A stretch of DNA of 64,000 nt from Symbiodinium natans (taxonomy: Eukaryota > Sar > Dinophyceae > Suessiales > Symbiodiniaceae), in assembly GCA_905221605.1 (NCBI GenBank), contig CAJNDS010002501.1:430001-494000 (forward strand), read 5' to 3'. Below the pieces are notes generated by a model. It saw nothing but the letters and a program-made list of their open reading frames with translations, was not told where the DNA came from and did no database searches. A program made the translations under genes and the position numbers. How positions within the stretch are numbered: the first letter of the stretch is position 1; every line of letters begins with the position of its first letter. Below, piece by piece: positions 52,994 through 62,760 of the stretch.

Positions 52994-53085
52994 CACTCAA
53001 GAGCTGCCAGCCTAAACCCTAAACCCTAAACCCTAAACCCTAAACCCTAAACCCTATAAACCCTAAACCACTCAAAAGCTGCCAG
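52994..53085. repeat. Telomere-like array bounded by a 17-bp direct repeat
   Basis: cactcaagagctgccag (52994-53010) and cactcaaaagctgccag (53069-53085) flank about 55 bp of CCCTAAA. Confidence 0.92.
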
Positions 53086-53645
53086 ACACACCCAGTCTGA
53101 TTCTAACAAGGTATGCTTGCAATACCCTGGTTCTGCTCGTCTCTCGCACGAAAACTCGATTCCGCTCCGGTTCATGAAACATTGAGTTCTTCGGATCCCC
53201 AGTATAACGTCTGACCCTAAACCCTAAACCCTAAACCCTAAACCCTAAACCCTAAACCCTAAACCCTAAACCCTGAAACCCAAACCTTAAAACCCGAAAC
53301 TCTAAGCCCTTCAAGACTGGGCTTGGAGGCATTGGGGAAAATCGAATTCCTAGAGTTTGTTCGGCCTAGCCCCCTAAACCCTAAACCCTAAACCCTATAA
53401 ACCCTAAACCCTAAACCCTAAACCCTAAGCCCTATAAACCCTAAACCCTAAACCCTAAACCCCGCAAAAAAAGAACAAAACGCAGACCTTGCTTCCGCCA
53501 TCCCCCTGAGCTCACGAAGCTACCTGAGAGGCATAACGATTGGCCTGTAAAGCATTTGAAAAACATTTATACACAGAGCCCCTTATAAAACCCACATGAG
53601 GAAGACGTAGAAAAGATTACAAAAACCAACCTAGTTAGGGCCCCC

Positions 53646-53715
53646 TTGTCTCTGTCACTTTCTCTCTTCTTCTCTCTCTGCCTCTATCCCTCACTCACAC
53701 ACACACACACACCCA

Positions 53716-53759
<44 letters not shown>

Positions 53760-53834
53760 CGGACGCGCGCACGCACGGACGCGCGCACGCACGGACGCAC
53801 ACACGCATGCGCACACATGCGCACACACGCACAC

Positions 53835-53916
<82 letters not shown>

Positions 53917-54235
53917 GCACACGCGCACACACGCACACACGCGCACACGCACACACGCACACAAGCGCACACACGCGCGCACACACGCACACACGCGCGC
54001 ACACGCGACCACGCGCGTACACGGGAACACGCGCACATGCGCGCACGCGCGCACGCGCACACGCGCACACGGGCGCACACGCGCGCACACGCGCGCACAC
54101 GCGCACACGCCCACACGCGCACACGCGCACACGCGCGCACGCTCGCCCACGCGCGCCCACACGCACACACACCCACACACCCACCCACACACACACACAC
54201 ACACTCTCTCTCTCTCTCTCTATCTCTGCCTTGTC
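53646..54235. repeat. CA/CG microsatellite tract
   Basis: About 500 bp of alternating purine-pyrimidine: ACGC repeats, a 70-bp (AC) run, then mixed GCACAC units, bordered by CT and TCTC runs. All frames read His/Thr/Arg or Val/Cys repeats, so none is taken as coding. Confidence 0.95.
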
Positions 54236-54384
54236 TTATACAAACAAGAAACGAAAACTATGTATCAACTCATGTCTAATGCTTGATGAACATACATATA
54301 TATATATTTATTTATTTATTTATAACCATATTATATACACATACATAATCTGCATCACCATGAACCTCCCCCAACAATAAGGAA

Positions 54385-54455
54385 GCCAGCCGGGAGGCGG
54401 CCAGGAGCCCTGCGAGCTCGTCATCCAGCCCCGCTTTGTCGCAGAACTGCCTCGG
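54385..54455 (-). CDS. Unnamed exon-like island
   Basis: The minus strand reads FCDKAGLDDELAGLLAASRL after CGAGGCAG. In another minus frame SEAVLRQSG|GC loosely recalls the 'KW.RQ(S/T)G' motif before LLPHG in OGDH. Neither reading is secure. Confidence 0.28.
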
Positions 54456-55250
54456 ATGTCGGCGGTTTTTGGGGTTTAGGGTTTAGGGTTTAGGGTTTAG
54501 GGTTTAGGGCTTCAGGTTTAGGGTTTAGGGACTTGGGGGGTTTTGCAATTATTTTTTGTTTGTTTCCTTTGGGGGGGAGGGGGTTCAGGGTTAGGGGTTT
54601 TGGGGGTTTTGGGGGGTTTGAGGTTTGCTTTGGGGGGTAAGGGGCTTAAGAGCGTTTATAGGGTACATAGGACGACACTTGGGCCCCCTGTTAGGGGTTC
54701 AAGGGCCTGTATAGGTACATAGATTACATAGATCTTTTGGGGCTTGGGGTCTCCGGGTTTAGGGTTCATAGGTCCCTACATGTTACATGATACGGCAACC
54801 GCTACGGGCCTGAAAGATCAGCCAGACGTACTCAAGCGAAGAACCCGAAAACCTGAGGAGCCTCCATGGCTCACAAGGATGGCGACATGTAGACATACAA
54901 CGACGGCATGCCCATAACCGTTAACCCTAGACTCCTGTACGTGCTCCAGAGCATTCCGCACTAGAAGCGACAGCCGGGGGCGGGCGGGGGGGGGGGGGGG
55001 GGTGGGGTGGTGGGGAATTTAAGCCCCGCATGGGTGAATGTAATTCGTCTTCAAACAAAACACATATTGTAGGTAGTAGGGGTTGCAAAAAAACTCACAC
55101 AAAGAGGCACCCTGATTTAGAACAGCACCTCGAGTGCTGATGTGCATGACCAAACCAAAGCAACCGCGCCGAGGGCTTCGGGCTTGCAGGGTTTGTAGGA
55201 TTTTTTGGGGTTCAGGGTTTGGGGTTTAGGATTTAGGGTTGAGGATTTAG

Positions 55251-55385
55251 GGTTTAGGGTTTAGGGTTTAGTTTAGGGTTTAGGGTTTAGGGTTTAGGGT
55301 TTAGGGTTTAGGGTTTAGGGTTTAGGGTTTAGGGTTTAGGGTTTAGGGTTTAGGGTTTAGGGTTTAGGGTTTAGGGTTTAGGGCT
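55251..55385. repeat. Interstitial telomere-like array (TTTAGGG)n
   Basis: About 18 units in G-rich orientation; a second array follows at 55511-55630. Confidence 0.97.
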
Positions 55386-55922
55386 TCGGGATTAGGGTAT
55401 AGGGTTTAGAAAGCAGCTTAGCTACTTGGCGAGGGTGTAGCAGTCGTCGCCCTGGCAGCGCCAGGATCGTATGAGCTTCAGCCCACTAGTTGTGTCAGGG
55501 CCGTTGGCTAAGGGTTTAGGGTTTAGGGTTTAGGGCTGGGGTTTAGGGTTTAGGGTTTAGGGTTTAGGGTTTAGGGTTTAGGGTTTAGGGTTTAGGGTTT
55601 AGGGTTTAGGGTTTAGGGTTCAGGGATCAGGGTTCAGGATTTAGGTTTTAGGTTGTAGGGTGTAGGGTTTAGGGTTCTTGCGTGGCTTATGGGCGGGCGG
55701 GTGCCGCACGCTCCCGACTGCTGGCTTGCCAAGGCACCGACTACGAACATACTGGGTTTAGGGTTTTAGGGTTTTAGGGTTTAGGGTTTAGGGTTTAGGG
55801 TTTAGGGCAAAGGGTACATGGACCAGACACTCAGTCAGGGTTCATCTGGTCCCAAGCACCTCAACTTCAACACCACTAAGCTCGAAGGGTTCAGGGTTCG
55901 ATGGGAATTCGAGGCCTTGGGG

Positions 55923-56021
55923 TCGGGATGCTCCCCCCTTTACTAGCAGTCCTTAGCAGGGGTTATAGTACCCCCTTACTGTAATCCCAATTAAGGACTG
56001 TAGTGTGCGGGGGAACATCCC
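55923..56021. mobile_element. Family A MITE-like element
   Basis: Ends CGGGATGCTCCCCCCTTTAC and GGGGGAACATCCCAG. Confidence 0.78.
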
Positions 56022-56191
56022 AGGCTTGGTCTTTAAGGTTTAGGGCTTCGGGTGCGAGCGATAGGTGCACCTCGGCACCGATTGGAAACTAGATAACCCC
56101 ACGCCACGTCAGCTTCTTGACGTATCCCGAAATTAACCACACTAAGAAGGCACACAAAACCATAAACCCACAACAAATGACTCAAAATGTA

Positions 56192-56266
56192 CACCGGCAG
56201 CGGCCTCGTAGACGCGGATCTGTCTGACGCCGTCGTCCGTGTCCACGTCGAAGATCATCTTCCTGC
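56192..56266 (-). CDS. Unnamed exon-like island (KMIFDVDTDDGVRQIRVYE)
   Basis: After GTCAGCAG|G the minus strand reads KMIFDVDTDDGVRQIRVYE and stops at GAG|GC, a GC donor like those in OGDH. The sequence is convincing protein but the family is not recognised. Confidence 0.42.
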
Positions 56267-56762
56267 TGACGAAAGCCCCGAGAGCCTAAACCCACAGACC
56301 ATAAAGTTTCGGGTTTAGGGTTTAGGGCTACACACTTAACCCGAAACCCTAAACCCTGAAACCCTCAGAGCCCTAGTCTAAGGGATTTTGGGTCAGGGCA
56401 TAGAATCATCTTTTTTTAGGCAAGAACTCAACAGAACCCAACAAAAATAGCAGGGAAATACAACCCCAAACCCTGAAAACCCTGAGCTTAAGCCTTGACC
56501 TTTTTCGAGCTGAGACGATCTCGCAGAAACAAAGGATCTAGGATTTACTGCAGGTTGGCACTCCGAAAGCCCTCTGAAATGTGTTCCGAATTAGGGTTTA
56601 GGGTTTAGGGTTTAGGGTTTAGGGTTTAGGGTTTAGGGCTTAGGGCTTAGGGTTTAGGGTTTAGGGTTTAGGGTTTAGGGTTTAGGGTTCAAGCGTGGGG
56701 GAGCTGAAGGCCTGAGCCTGCACGTCCAGTGACTTCGTGACTTGTGAATACCATGTATTTTG

Positions 56763-56869
56763 TTGGGGACCAAATGAACCCTAAAATTGGGGTCATATAC
56801 CCTATACTACTATAATTCCTATTGAGGTATATGACCCATAAACCCTTTTGGGGTTCATTTCGTCCCCAA
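56763..56869. mobile_element. Family J MITE-like element
   Basis: TTGGGGACCAAATGAACCC and GGGTTCATTTCGTCCCCAA are 19-bp inverted ends with one mismatch; the interior has inverted GGTCATATAC and GTATATGACC. Confidence 0.85.
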
Positions 56870-57009
56870 GGTTTCGGGGGGAGGGGGGGAAGGGGGGGAG
56901 AGAGGCGGGGGGAGGTTTGGGCGGCAGAGTTCGGGAACCCTAAACCCTAAACCCTAAACTCTAAACCCTAAACCCTGAACCCTAAACCCTAAATCCTAAA
57001 CCCTCCCAA

Positions 57010-57092
57010 CTCTTTTGGGCTATCTCGGCCAGGGCACGGGGGCCGTTCGAGTAGATCCAGCTGGTCCTTGGGAACTTCGACTGCCCCCTAGA
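57010..57092 (-). CDS. Unnamed exon-like island (VPKDQLDLLERPPCPGRD)
   Basis: After TTCTAG or GGGCAG the minus strand reads AVEVPKDQLDLLERPPCPGR then DSPKEL. It is coding-like and unnamed; a second open minus frame in the same place is less protein-like. Confidence 0.35.
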
Positions 57093-57379
57093 AAGCCTAA
57101 AAAGCCCTTGGCTTTGGTGTCATCTGATCGGTTTAGGGTTTAGGGTTTAGGGTTTAGGGTTTAGGGTTTAGGGTTTAGGGTTCAGGGTTCAGGGTTCAGG
57201 GTTCAGGGTTGTAGGGTTTAGGGTTTAGTGTTTAGGGTTTAGGGGTCCCCTCAACAAAGGTGAGAGGCTACACCTGTTTGACTACGACATCGCACCCTGA
57301 CAAGGAAGCTCCGGGTGGTTCCTGGTAGGAGTTGCACGTGTAGGGGCTAGGGTTTAGGGTATTGTGTGTGACCCGGCCA

Positions 57380-57497
57380 ATGAGACGACTTGCAGCAGCT
57401 CCCCTCACCAACGCCTCGTTGAATCGACGAACATGCGGATCGGTGAGTTCAACCGCCAGTGCGGTTATGGGGCCGGAACGAATCCGACTGCAAGCAC
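57380..57497 (-). CDS. Unnamed exon-like island (RSGPITALAVELTDPHVRRF)
   Basis: The minus strand reads RSGPITALAVELTDPHVRRF, then NEALVRGAAASRLIGR and a possible GT donor. No family recognised. It lies between the eIF2A-like end and OGDH on the same strand. Confidence 0.38.
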
Positions 57498-57642
57498 GTT
57501 GTCCAGCAGCACTAGGCTCAGGGTTCCAGCTAGCTGGTAGGAACTGGCAAGTTCATCTGTTCTCTATCCCTATTTAGTACTGCACCTTAAGGATCCCTCA
57601 AACTGATTTTAGAGAACTAAACATAGAGGGCTTGTAAGTTAT

Positions 57643-57870
57643 TCTAGACCCAAGAGTAACCTGAAAAACGGAAAAGGGCACCTTTTGTCTTTTAAAGGGG
57701 CTTCTACGCAAACCTGAACCCCACCTTTGGAGGTAGACCCTGGAAAACAAGTGTATACTTTTTAGGTACAAGTAACTACAATAGGAACCCAGAACCAACA
57801 AAAGTATTAAAGTATAGTACTCCAAAACCCAGGAACCTTTATAGAAGGGATAAGAGCCTACTCTGGTCCC
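57643..57870. mobile_element. Divergent family D element with about 110-bp insert
   Basis: The ends CTAGACCCAAGAGTAACCT and GCCTACTCTGGTCCCAGTA are recognisable. The middle is interrupted by AT-richer unique sequence. Confidence 0.6.
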
Positions 57871-57958
57871 AGTATATGGGCACTGAGGGATGTAAGGGGC
57901 TTAGGCTCTGGGCCGCCAGGAGTGTCGGCTAAACGTCCCTCCTTTCTTGTAGCTTGCA

Positions 57959-58065
57959 GGGTTTAGGGTTTAGGGTTTAGGGTTTAGGGTTTAGGGTTTA
58001 GGGTTTAGGGTTTAGGGTTTAGGGTGTAGGGTTTAGGGTTTAGGGTTTAGGGTTTAGGGTTTAGT
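57959..58065. repeat. Interstitial telomere-like array (TTTAGGG)n
   Basis: About 15 units with occasional GTGTAGGG variants, in G-rich orientation. Confidence 0.97.
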
Positions 58066-58230
58066 GACTAGGGTGTAGGGTGTCGGGTGTCGAATGTCGT
58101 GCTTAGGGTTTTGGGGTGTAGGGTTTAGGGTCTGAGCCTACAGGACAAGCAAAAACAGGTCTGGTCGTTTAAGGCAGCGTCCAGGGTCGAGGGTTGAGGG
58201 TTTAGGTTCTAGGGTAGATTAAGGGTTGAG

Positions 58231-58349
58231 GGTTTAACTTGGGATGTTCACCGGTATACTAGCACTCCTTAATAAGGATTATAGTAACCCCCCTATTATA
58301 ATCCCTATCAAGGACTGCTAGTATAAGGTGGAATCTCCCAAGGTTTAAC
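58231..58349. mobile_element. Family A element with possible 8-bp duplication
   Basis: The palindromic body lies at 58239-58340. Directly flanking it is GGTTTAAC at 58231-58238 and 58342-58349, a candidate target-site duplication, though partly telomere-like. Confidence 0.72.
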
Positions 58350-58442
58350 CTAAAATATAGGCCTTACATATACTTTATACCCCCTAAATAACCTCCAAAG
58401 AACCCCCAAGGTCCCTTATCAGGCTCTCCTCCATTAGTCCCT

Positions 58443-58840
58443 TGGGTAGACTAGGGGTTGTCCCCTAAACTCTAAACACTAAACCCCAAACCCTAAACCC
58501 TAAAACCCACACCCTACACCCAAAACCCTAAACCCTACCCCTAAACGCTGCACCCTAAACCCCAAACCCTAAACCCTACACCCTAACCCCTAAAACCCTA
58601 AACCCTAAACCCTAAAACCCAAACCCTAACCCTAAACCCTAAACCCTAAAACCCAAACCCTACACCCTAACCCCTAAACCCTAAAACCCTAAACCCCAAA
58701 CCCCAAACCCCAAAACCCTAAAGCCTAAAGCCTAAACCCTAAACCCTAAACCCTAAACCCTAAACCCTAAACCCTAAACCCTAAACCCTAAACCCTAAGC
58801 CCTAAACCCTAAACCCTAAACCCTAAACCCTAAACCCTAC
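58443..58840. repeat. Degenerate then perfect CCCTAAA array at the 3' end of the eIF2A-like gene
   Basis: About 280 bp of mixed CCCTAAA, CCCCTAAA, CCCTACA and CCCAAA variants grade into about 15 perfect units that abut the last eIF2A-like exon. Confidence 0.95.
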
Positions 58841-58890
58841 ACCTGTAAGAGCCCGGGAGCTTCGAGCTTGGCCAGCTCCGCTTGGATCTC
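58837..58890 (-). CDS. eIF2A-like last exon with stop codon in telomere-like repeat
   Basis: A 54-nt exon encoding EIQAELAKLEAPGLLQV and a TAG stop at 58839-58837. The acceptor is GCTGCAG|G. The TAG belongs to a GTGTAGGGTTTAGGG run that opens a telomere-like array of more than 100 bp, so the array supplies the stop and start of the 3' UTR. Alternatively CAG|GTGTAG is a donor and the gene continues. Confidence 0.55.
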   Translation of the reverse strand, partial: EIQAELAKLEAPGLLQV

Positions 58891-59927
58891 CTGCAGCTGC
58901 CACCAGTTGCAACTTTTTCTAAGGGTCCATGGATTCTTGGGCGTAGGGTTTAGGGTTTAGGGTTTAGGGTTTAGGGTTTAGGGTTTAGGGTTTGGGGTTT
59001 AGGGTTTAGGGTTTGGGGTTTGGGGTTTAGGGTTTAGGGTTTAGGGTTTAGGGTTTAGGCCAAGTATTCCCTGCTTGAGGACATGGACCCTTAGGGTTTG
59101 ATAATTCCCAGATTATGGTATGTTAACCCTAAACCCTAAACCCTAAACCCTAAACCCTAAACCCTAAACCCTAAACCCTAAACCCTAAACCCTAAACCCT
59201 AAACCCTAAACCCTAAACCCTAAACCCTAGCCTTGTGGGTTCGGGTTATTTTTTGTGGCTTTGCGACAGCGGCAAAGGTTCAACTGAATACCAGACCATG
59301 CCTGAATCATCAACAGCAAAGTCATATAACCCTCAGGGTTCATGTACCTAAATAGGGAATAGGGGAATAGGGGTTTAGGGTTTAGGGTTCAGGGTCCATG
59401 TACCTAAATAGGGAATACTTGGGCCTACAAATCTAAGGTACATGGAACCCTAAACCCGAAACCCTAAAACCCTAAACCCTAAACCCTAAACCCTAAACCC
59501 TAAACCCTAAACCCTAAACACAAACCCTGAACCCTAAACCCTAAACCCCAAACCCTAAACCCCATACAATAATAAGGTAATAAGGTACATGGACCATTAG
59601 GGCAATCCGAGGCGAGACGCAGGTTCGGTGCCAATCTTCTGCCGCTGCAGGACGTCGAGCGACGCAGTGGGCGTCTGCTTTAGTTTCCTGGGCTGCGTCT
59701 GGGATGGGTTGACAGGTTTATGAGGCTTGCGGAAGGAGTGCGGACCGGCAGGAGCTAGTTGTGCAAAATGTGAACCCCAAACCCTGCAAACCCCACCAAT
59801 TCCCTCCCCCTTCGCACCAGTCGACATGCACGAACTTCATCGCCCTTGGACTTACCCCCGTGGTTTCTGAGTAGGGAATGAGGGAATTAGGGTTTAGGGT
59901 TTAGGGTTTGGGGTTTAGGGTTTAGGG

Positions 59928-59958
<31 letters not shown>

Positions 59959-62760
59959 TCGCGCCACTCTGTGGGCCCTAAACCCTAAACCCTAAACCCT
60001 AAACCCCAAATTCTCTTGCACCCTGAATGGCCCCTCTCCCGAGCCGACCAAAGCCTTCCGACTCCGGCGGCTCCGGTGGCTCAGGTTTAGGGTTTAGGGT
60101 TTAGGGTTTAGGGTTTAGGGTTTCGGGTTTCGGGTTTGGGGTTTAGGGCTACACACTTGCCCAAAGGCACCCCTAAGGGTCCACGCACCTGATCATACAC
60201 TTCAGGCACCAAAGTCCTTAAACCGGAAACCCTCACCACTAACCCCTAAATCCTACACTTCCCTACACCCTAAACCCTAAACCCTAAACCCCTAAACTTC
60301 CTAGACTTCCTGAACTTCCTAAACTTCCTAAGCTGTAAACCCTGTATAGGAGGTGCTTTAAGGCGAAAGTATTCCCTATTTGGACCCTTAGGGCACGACA
60401 CGGGAAGAAAGTACCATACTGGGGGTTTCCGAAATGAAGGGTACTTTTTCTGGGTCATTCATTGTACGGGAATCCGACTCTATTTTGGGGTCTATGTATT
60501 AGGGCCCCTTATTATCGTAAACTCCTATTATGAAGGCCCGAGTATAACCCCTTTACGTACGTGGACCCTCCTGATCAGGGTATGTCGCCGCCAAGTCTCT
60601 CAATCTCGCGCACCTTCTTCTGCAGCGCACGGACCCTCCTGCGGACCGCTTCTGGATCCTGCCAAGGGCTTCGCATACAGCTTAGGGTTTAGGGTTTAGG
60701 GCTTAGGGTTCAGGGCTTAGGGTTTAGGGTTTAGGGTTGCTCCATGGACTCCTACAAACAAGGTTTTTGGGGCTATCTTGAGCCTGAGGGTGCAGGGTTT
60801 AGGGCTGACGGTTTTGGCACCCTAAACCCTAGTCACCCGGTCACCCGGTACGCACAGTTGCTGAGTAAGTCACCCTAACGCCAAACTACTGCAGAGACGC
60901 CTACGCCCCACGTCCGAAGCCCAACAAAGCAGAAAGAATGTGGCCAAACTCTTTTGTCGATTCCTTCCACGAAAGAAGGACTGAACCAAGCATAAACCCT
61001 GAACCCTAAATTCCTAAACCCTGGTGATAGAAAAAGACCAGGTGTGATTAAGGAATAGGCCTGTGAATTCACAATGAGAGCCATGATCTGCGTTGAGGAA
61101 AACTCCTTTTCAAAAGCCGATGTATGCCCCTATATCATGTAAACCGTAAAACCGATTATAAACCCTAAACCCTAAACCCTAAACCCTAAACCCTTCATTT
61201 AAGGTTTACTGCTTAGTTTCAAGGTATTCCTGAACAAGTCCCTATACTAGACCCGGGAGTAACCTAGGAAAAAAAGGGTGCCCTTTTTGGTTTTAGGGGA
61301 ATTTTTAAGGGAACCCCAACCCCCAAGAAAGGAAAAAAGGGCCTACCCGGTCCTAGTATATACTTTAAGTGTGTATTCCGTCATGTAGAGGTATAGGCTC
61401 CCCTGGAAGCCTCAGTCCCTGGTAGTGTCGGTGTCTGTGCAATTGCCTTATGACCGACGGTTTAGGGTTTAGGGTGTTTGGTGTTTAGGGTTTAGGGTTT
61501 AGGGTTTAGGGTTTAGGAGGGTCCATGTACCTGAATGGGGAATACTTGGGCCTTAAAGTACTTGGACTTTCGGGCCGAAGCATATGACAATGAGGTACAT
61601 GGAACCCTAAACCCTAAACCCTAAACCCTAAGCCCTAAGCCCTAAACCCATAATAATCAGGTACATGGACCCTTAGGGCAGGCTCCAAGATGATATGTAG
61701 CGTCAACATTGGAGTATCGGGTTCTTACTGCCGATTCCTGGGTGGTCTCAACAACTCCAGAGCCATAGAGACCCCGAACACCAAATGTTCGACAAGTACC
61801 TTAAGCTCTTAAACCCTTGTGTTTAGGGTTTAGGGTTTGGGGTTTTGGGGTTTAGGGCCTGAACCTAAACCCTGAACCCCCAAACGCCTAGACTCTAGAC
61901 AACAAAAAACGCTAAACCCCCAAACCCTAAGCACCGGACCCAAAACCCCGAAACCCCTGAACTCTCAAACCTTAACCGCTAAACCCTAAATGCTAACCCC
62001 TAGACCCTGAAACAAACCCTGAGACCCTAAGACCCTGAGACCCTAAGACCCCGAGACCCTCAGACCCTGACCCTAAGATATAAATACCCTAAGACCCTAA
62101 GACCCTGAGACCGCAAGACCGTAAGACCCTAAGGCCCTAACCCCAAAACCCCAAAATCCCCAGAACCCCAAACCCTAAACCCTAAACTCTAAACCCTCAA
62201 TGACAACCCTAAACCCCCTAAACCCCCCTAAAAACCCCTCCAAAACCCTAAAACGGACCCGGCCTCGGTATTCCGGGGAGGAAAAGACCCTAAAACCCTA
62301 ACCCCTAGACCCGTGAAAACCCTCAGCCCGGCCTCGGTAACCCTAAACCCTTTACCCTAAAGCCTAAACCCTCAACCCTCAACCCTGAACCCTGAACCCT
62401 GAACCCTAGACCTAAACCCTAGACCTAAACCCTAAACCCCCGAAACCGGCCCAAAACCCCTGAAAACCCTAAACCCTAGCCCTAAACCCTAAACCCTAAA
62501 CCCTAAACCCTAAACCCTAAACCCTAAACCCTAAACCCTAAACCCTAAACCCTAAACCCCTAAACCCTAAACCCCCGAAACCGGCCCGAAACCCCTGAAG
62601 CCCCGGCCTCGGTATTCAGGGGAGCAGAATACACAATGCAGAATATCAGAATAGCAGAATACACCCTGAAACCCTGAAGCCCCGGCCTCGGTATTCAGGG
62701 GAGCCCTCTTGGGCTTGAGGGGCACTTTGGCCGCCGGCTCGGGCGCGGGCGCGGCGTAGC
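58837..62760 (-). CDS. eIF2A-like translation factor, C-terminal part (4-exon model)
   Basis: Minus-strand exons at 62760-62705 (tentative), 60658-60587, 59677-59621 and 58890-58837 give the coiled C-terminal tail of an eIF2A-type protein, a beta-propeller factor associated with non-AUG or stress-regulated initiation. The key piece is DPEAVRRRVRALQKKVREIE, equivalent to 'DPE..KKIKNLKKKLKAIEQL' of animal eIF2A. It is followed by LDVLQRQKIGTEP and EIQAELAKL, equivalent to 'LEKNQLEKIQKETALLQELEDL' with matching length. Phases agree where donors are GC; the exit of the DPE exon needs a GA donor. PYM/WIBG proteins end in a similar coil, so that family is the main alternative. The propeller would lie beyond the window. 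Confidence 0.62.
58922..59098. mobile_element. Family B element filled with a telomere-like array
   Basis: AAGGGTCCATGGATTCTTGG and CCAAGTATTCCC...GGACATGGACCCTT flank about 115 bp of TTTAGGG/TTTGGGG. Confidence 0.72.
59125..59229. repeat. Interstitial telomere-like array (CCCTAAA)n
   Basis: About 15 perfect units in C-rich orientation. Confidence 0.97.
59333..59603. mobile_element. Family B composite with two telomere-like inserts
   Basis: The left end is duplicated (TCCATGTACCTAAATAGGGA at about 59340 and 59397) around TTTAGGG units. The right end is duplicated around about 115 bp of CCCTAAA. Confidence 0.78.
59621..59677 (-). CDS. eIF2A-like exon: LDVLQRQKIGTEP
   Basis: A 57-nt exon encoding QTPTASLDVLQRQKIGTEP, aligning with 'GKQLEKNQLEKIQKET' of eIF2A. 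The donor CCT|GC leaves phase 0. The same frame stays open upstream to 59827, so the true 5' end could lie further out. Confidence 0.55.
60587..60658 (-). CDS. eIF2A-like exon: DPEAVRRRVRALQKKVREIE
   Basis: A 72-nt exon, both ends phase 0, encoding DPEAVRRRVRALQKKVREIE then RLGG. The DPE start and basic heptads ending in 'IE(Q/R)L' are characteristic of the eIF2A C-terminal coil. Acceptor is TTGGCAG|G; the donor would be GGC|GA, a type reported in dinoflagellates. Confidence 0.65.
61247..61356. mobile_element. Family D MITE-like element
   Basis: CTAGACCCGGGAGTAACCT and CCTACCCGGTCCTAG; the copy is very close to that at 7485. Confidence 0.82.
61507..61679. mobile_element. Family B element with duplicated right end around a CCCTAAA array
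   Basis: The left end is GGGTCCATGTACCTGAAT. The right end AGGTACATGGA occurs at both sides of about 45 bp of CCCTAAA/CCCTAAG. Confidence 0.8.
61680..61768 (-). CDS. Exon-like island within the eIF2A-like gene span
   Basis: The minus strand reads SGVVETTQESAVRTRYSNVD then ATYHLGA. It may be a further exon of the eIF2A-like linker or an unrelated fragment. Confidence 0.3.
62460..62580. repeat. Interstitial telomere-like array (CCCTAAA)n
   Basis: About 14 perfect units inside a 700-bp zone (61860-62580) of degenerate CCCTAAA, CCCTGAA and GACCCTAA units. Confidence 0.95.
62590..62707. repeat. 31-bp direct repeat, with two more partial copies
   Basis: ctgaagccccggcctcggta, continuing ttcaggggagc, occurs at 62596-62626 and 62677-62707. 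The core CCCGGCCTCGGTA also occurs near 62266 and 62325. All four lie in degenerate CCCTAAA text. Confidence 0.88.
62705..62760 (-). CDS. Pro/Ala/Lys-rich exon, possibly eIF2A linker
   Basis: After AACAG|GC the minus strand reads YAAPAPEPAAKVPLKPKR and ends at AGG|GC, phase 0. eIF2A has a basic, proline-rich linker before its C-terminal coil, so this could be the same gene. It lies next to a 31-bp direct repeat (62590-62707). Confidence 0.4.

Noticed and set aside
53646-54380. Long open frames (up to 244 codons) of His/Thr/Arg or Val/Cys repeats
   Set aside because: They arise from the CA/CG microsatellite, which is open in five frames; composition is pure simple repeat.
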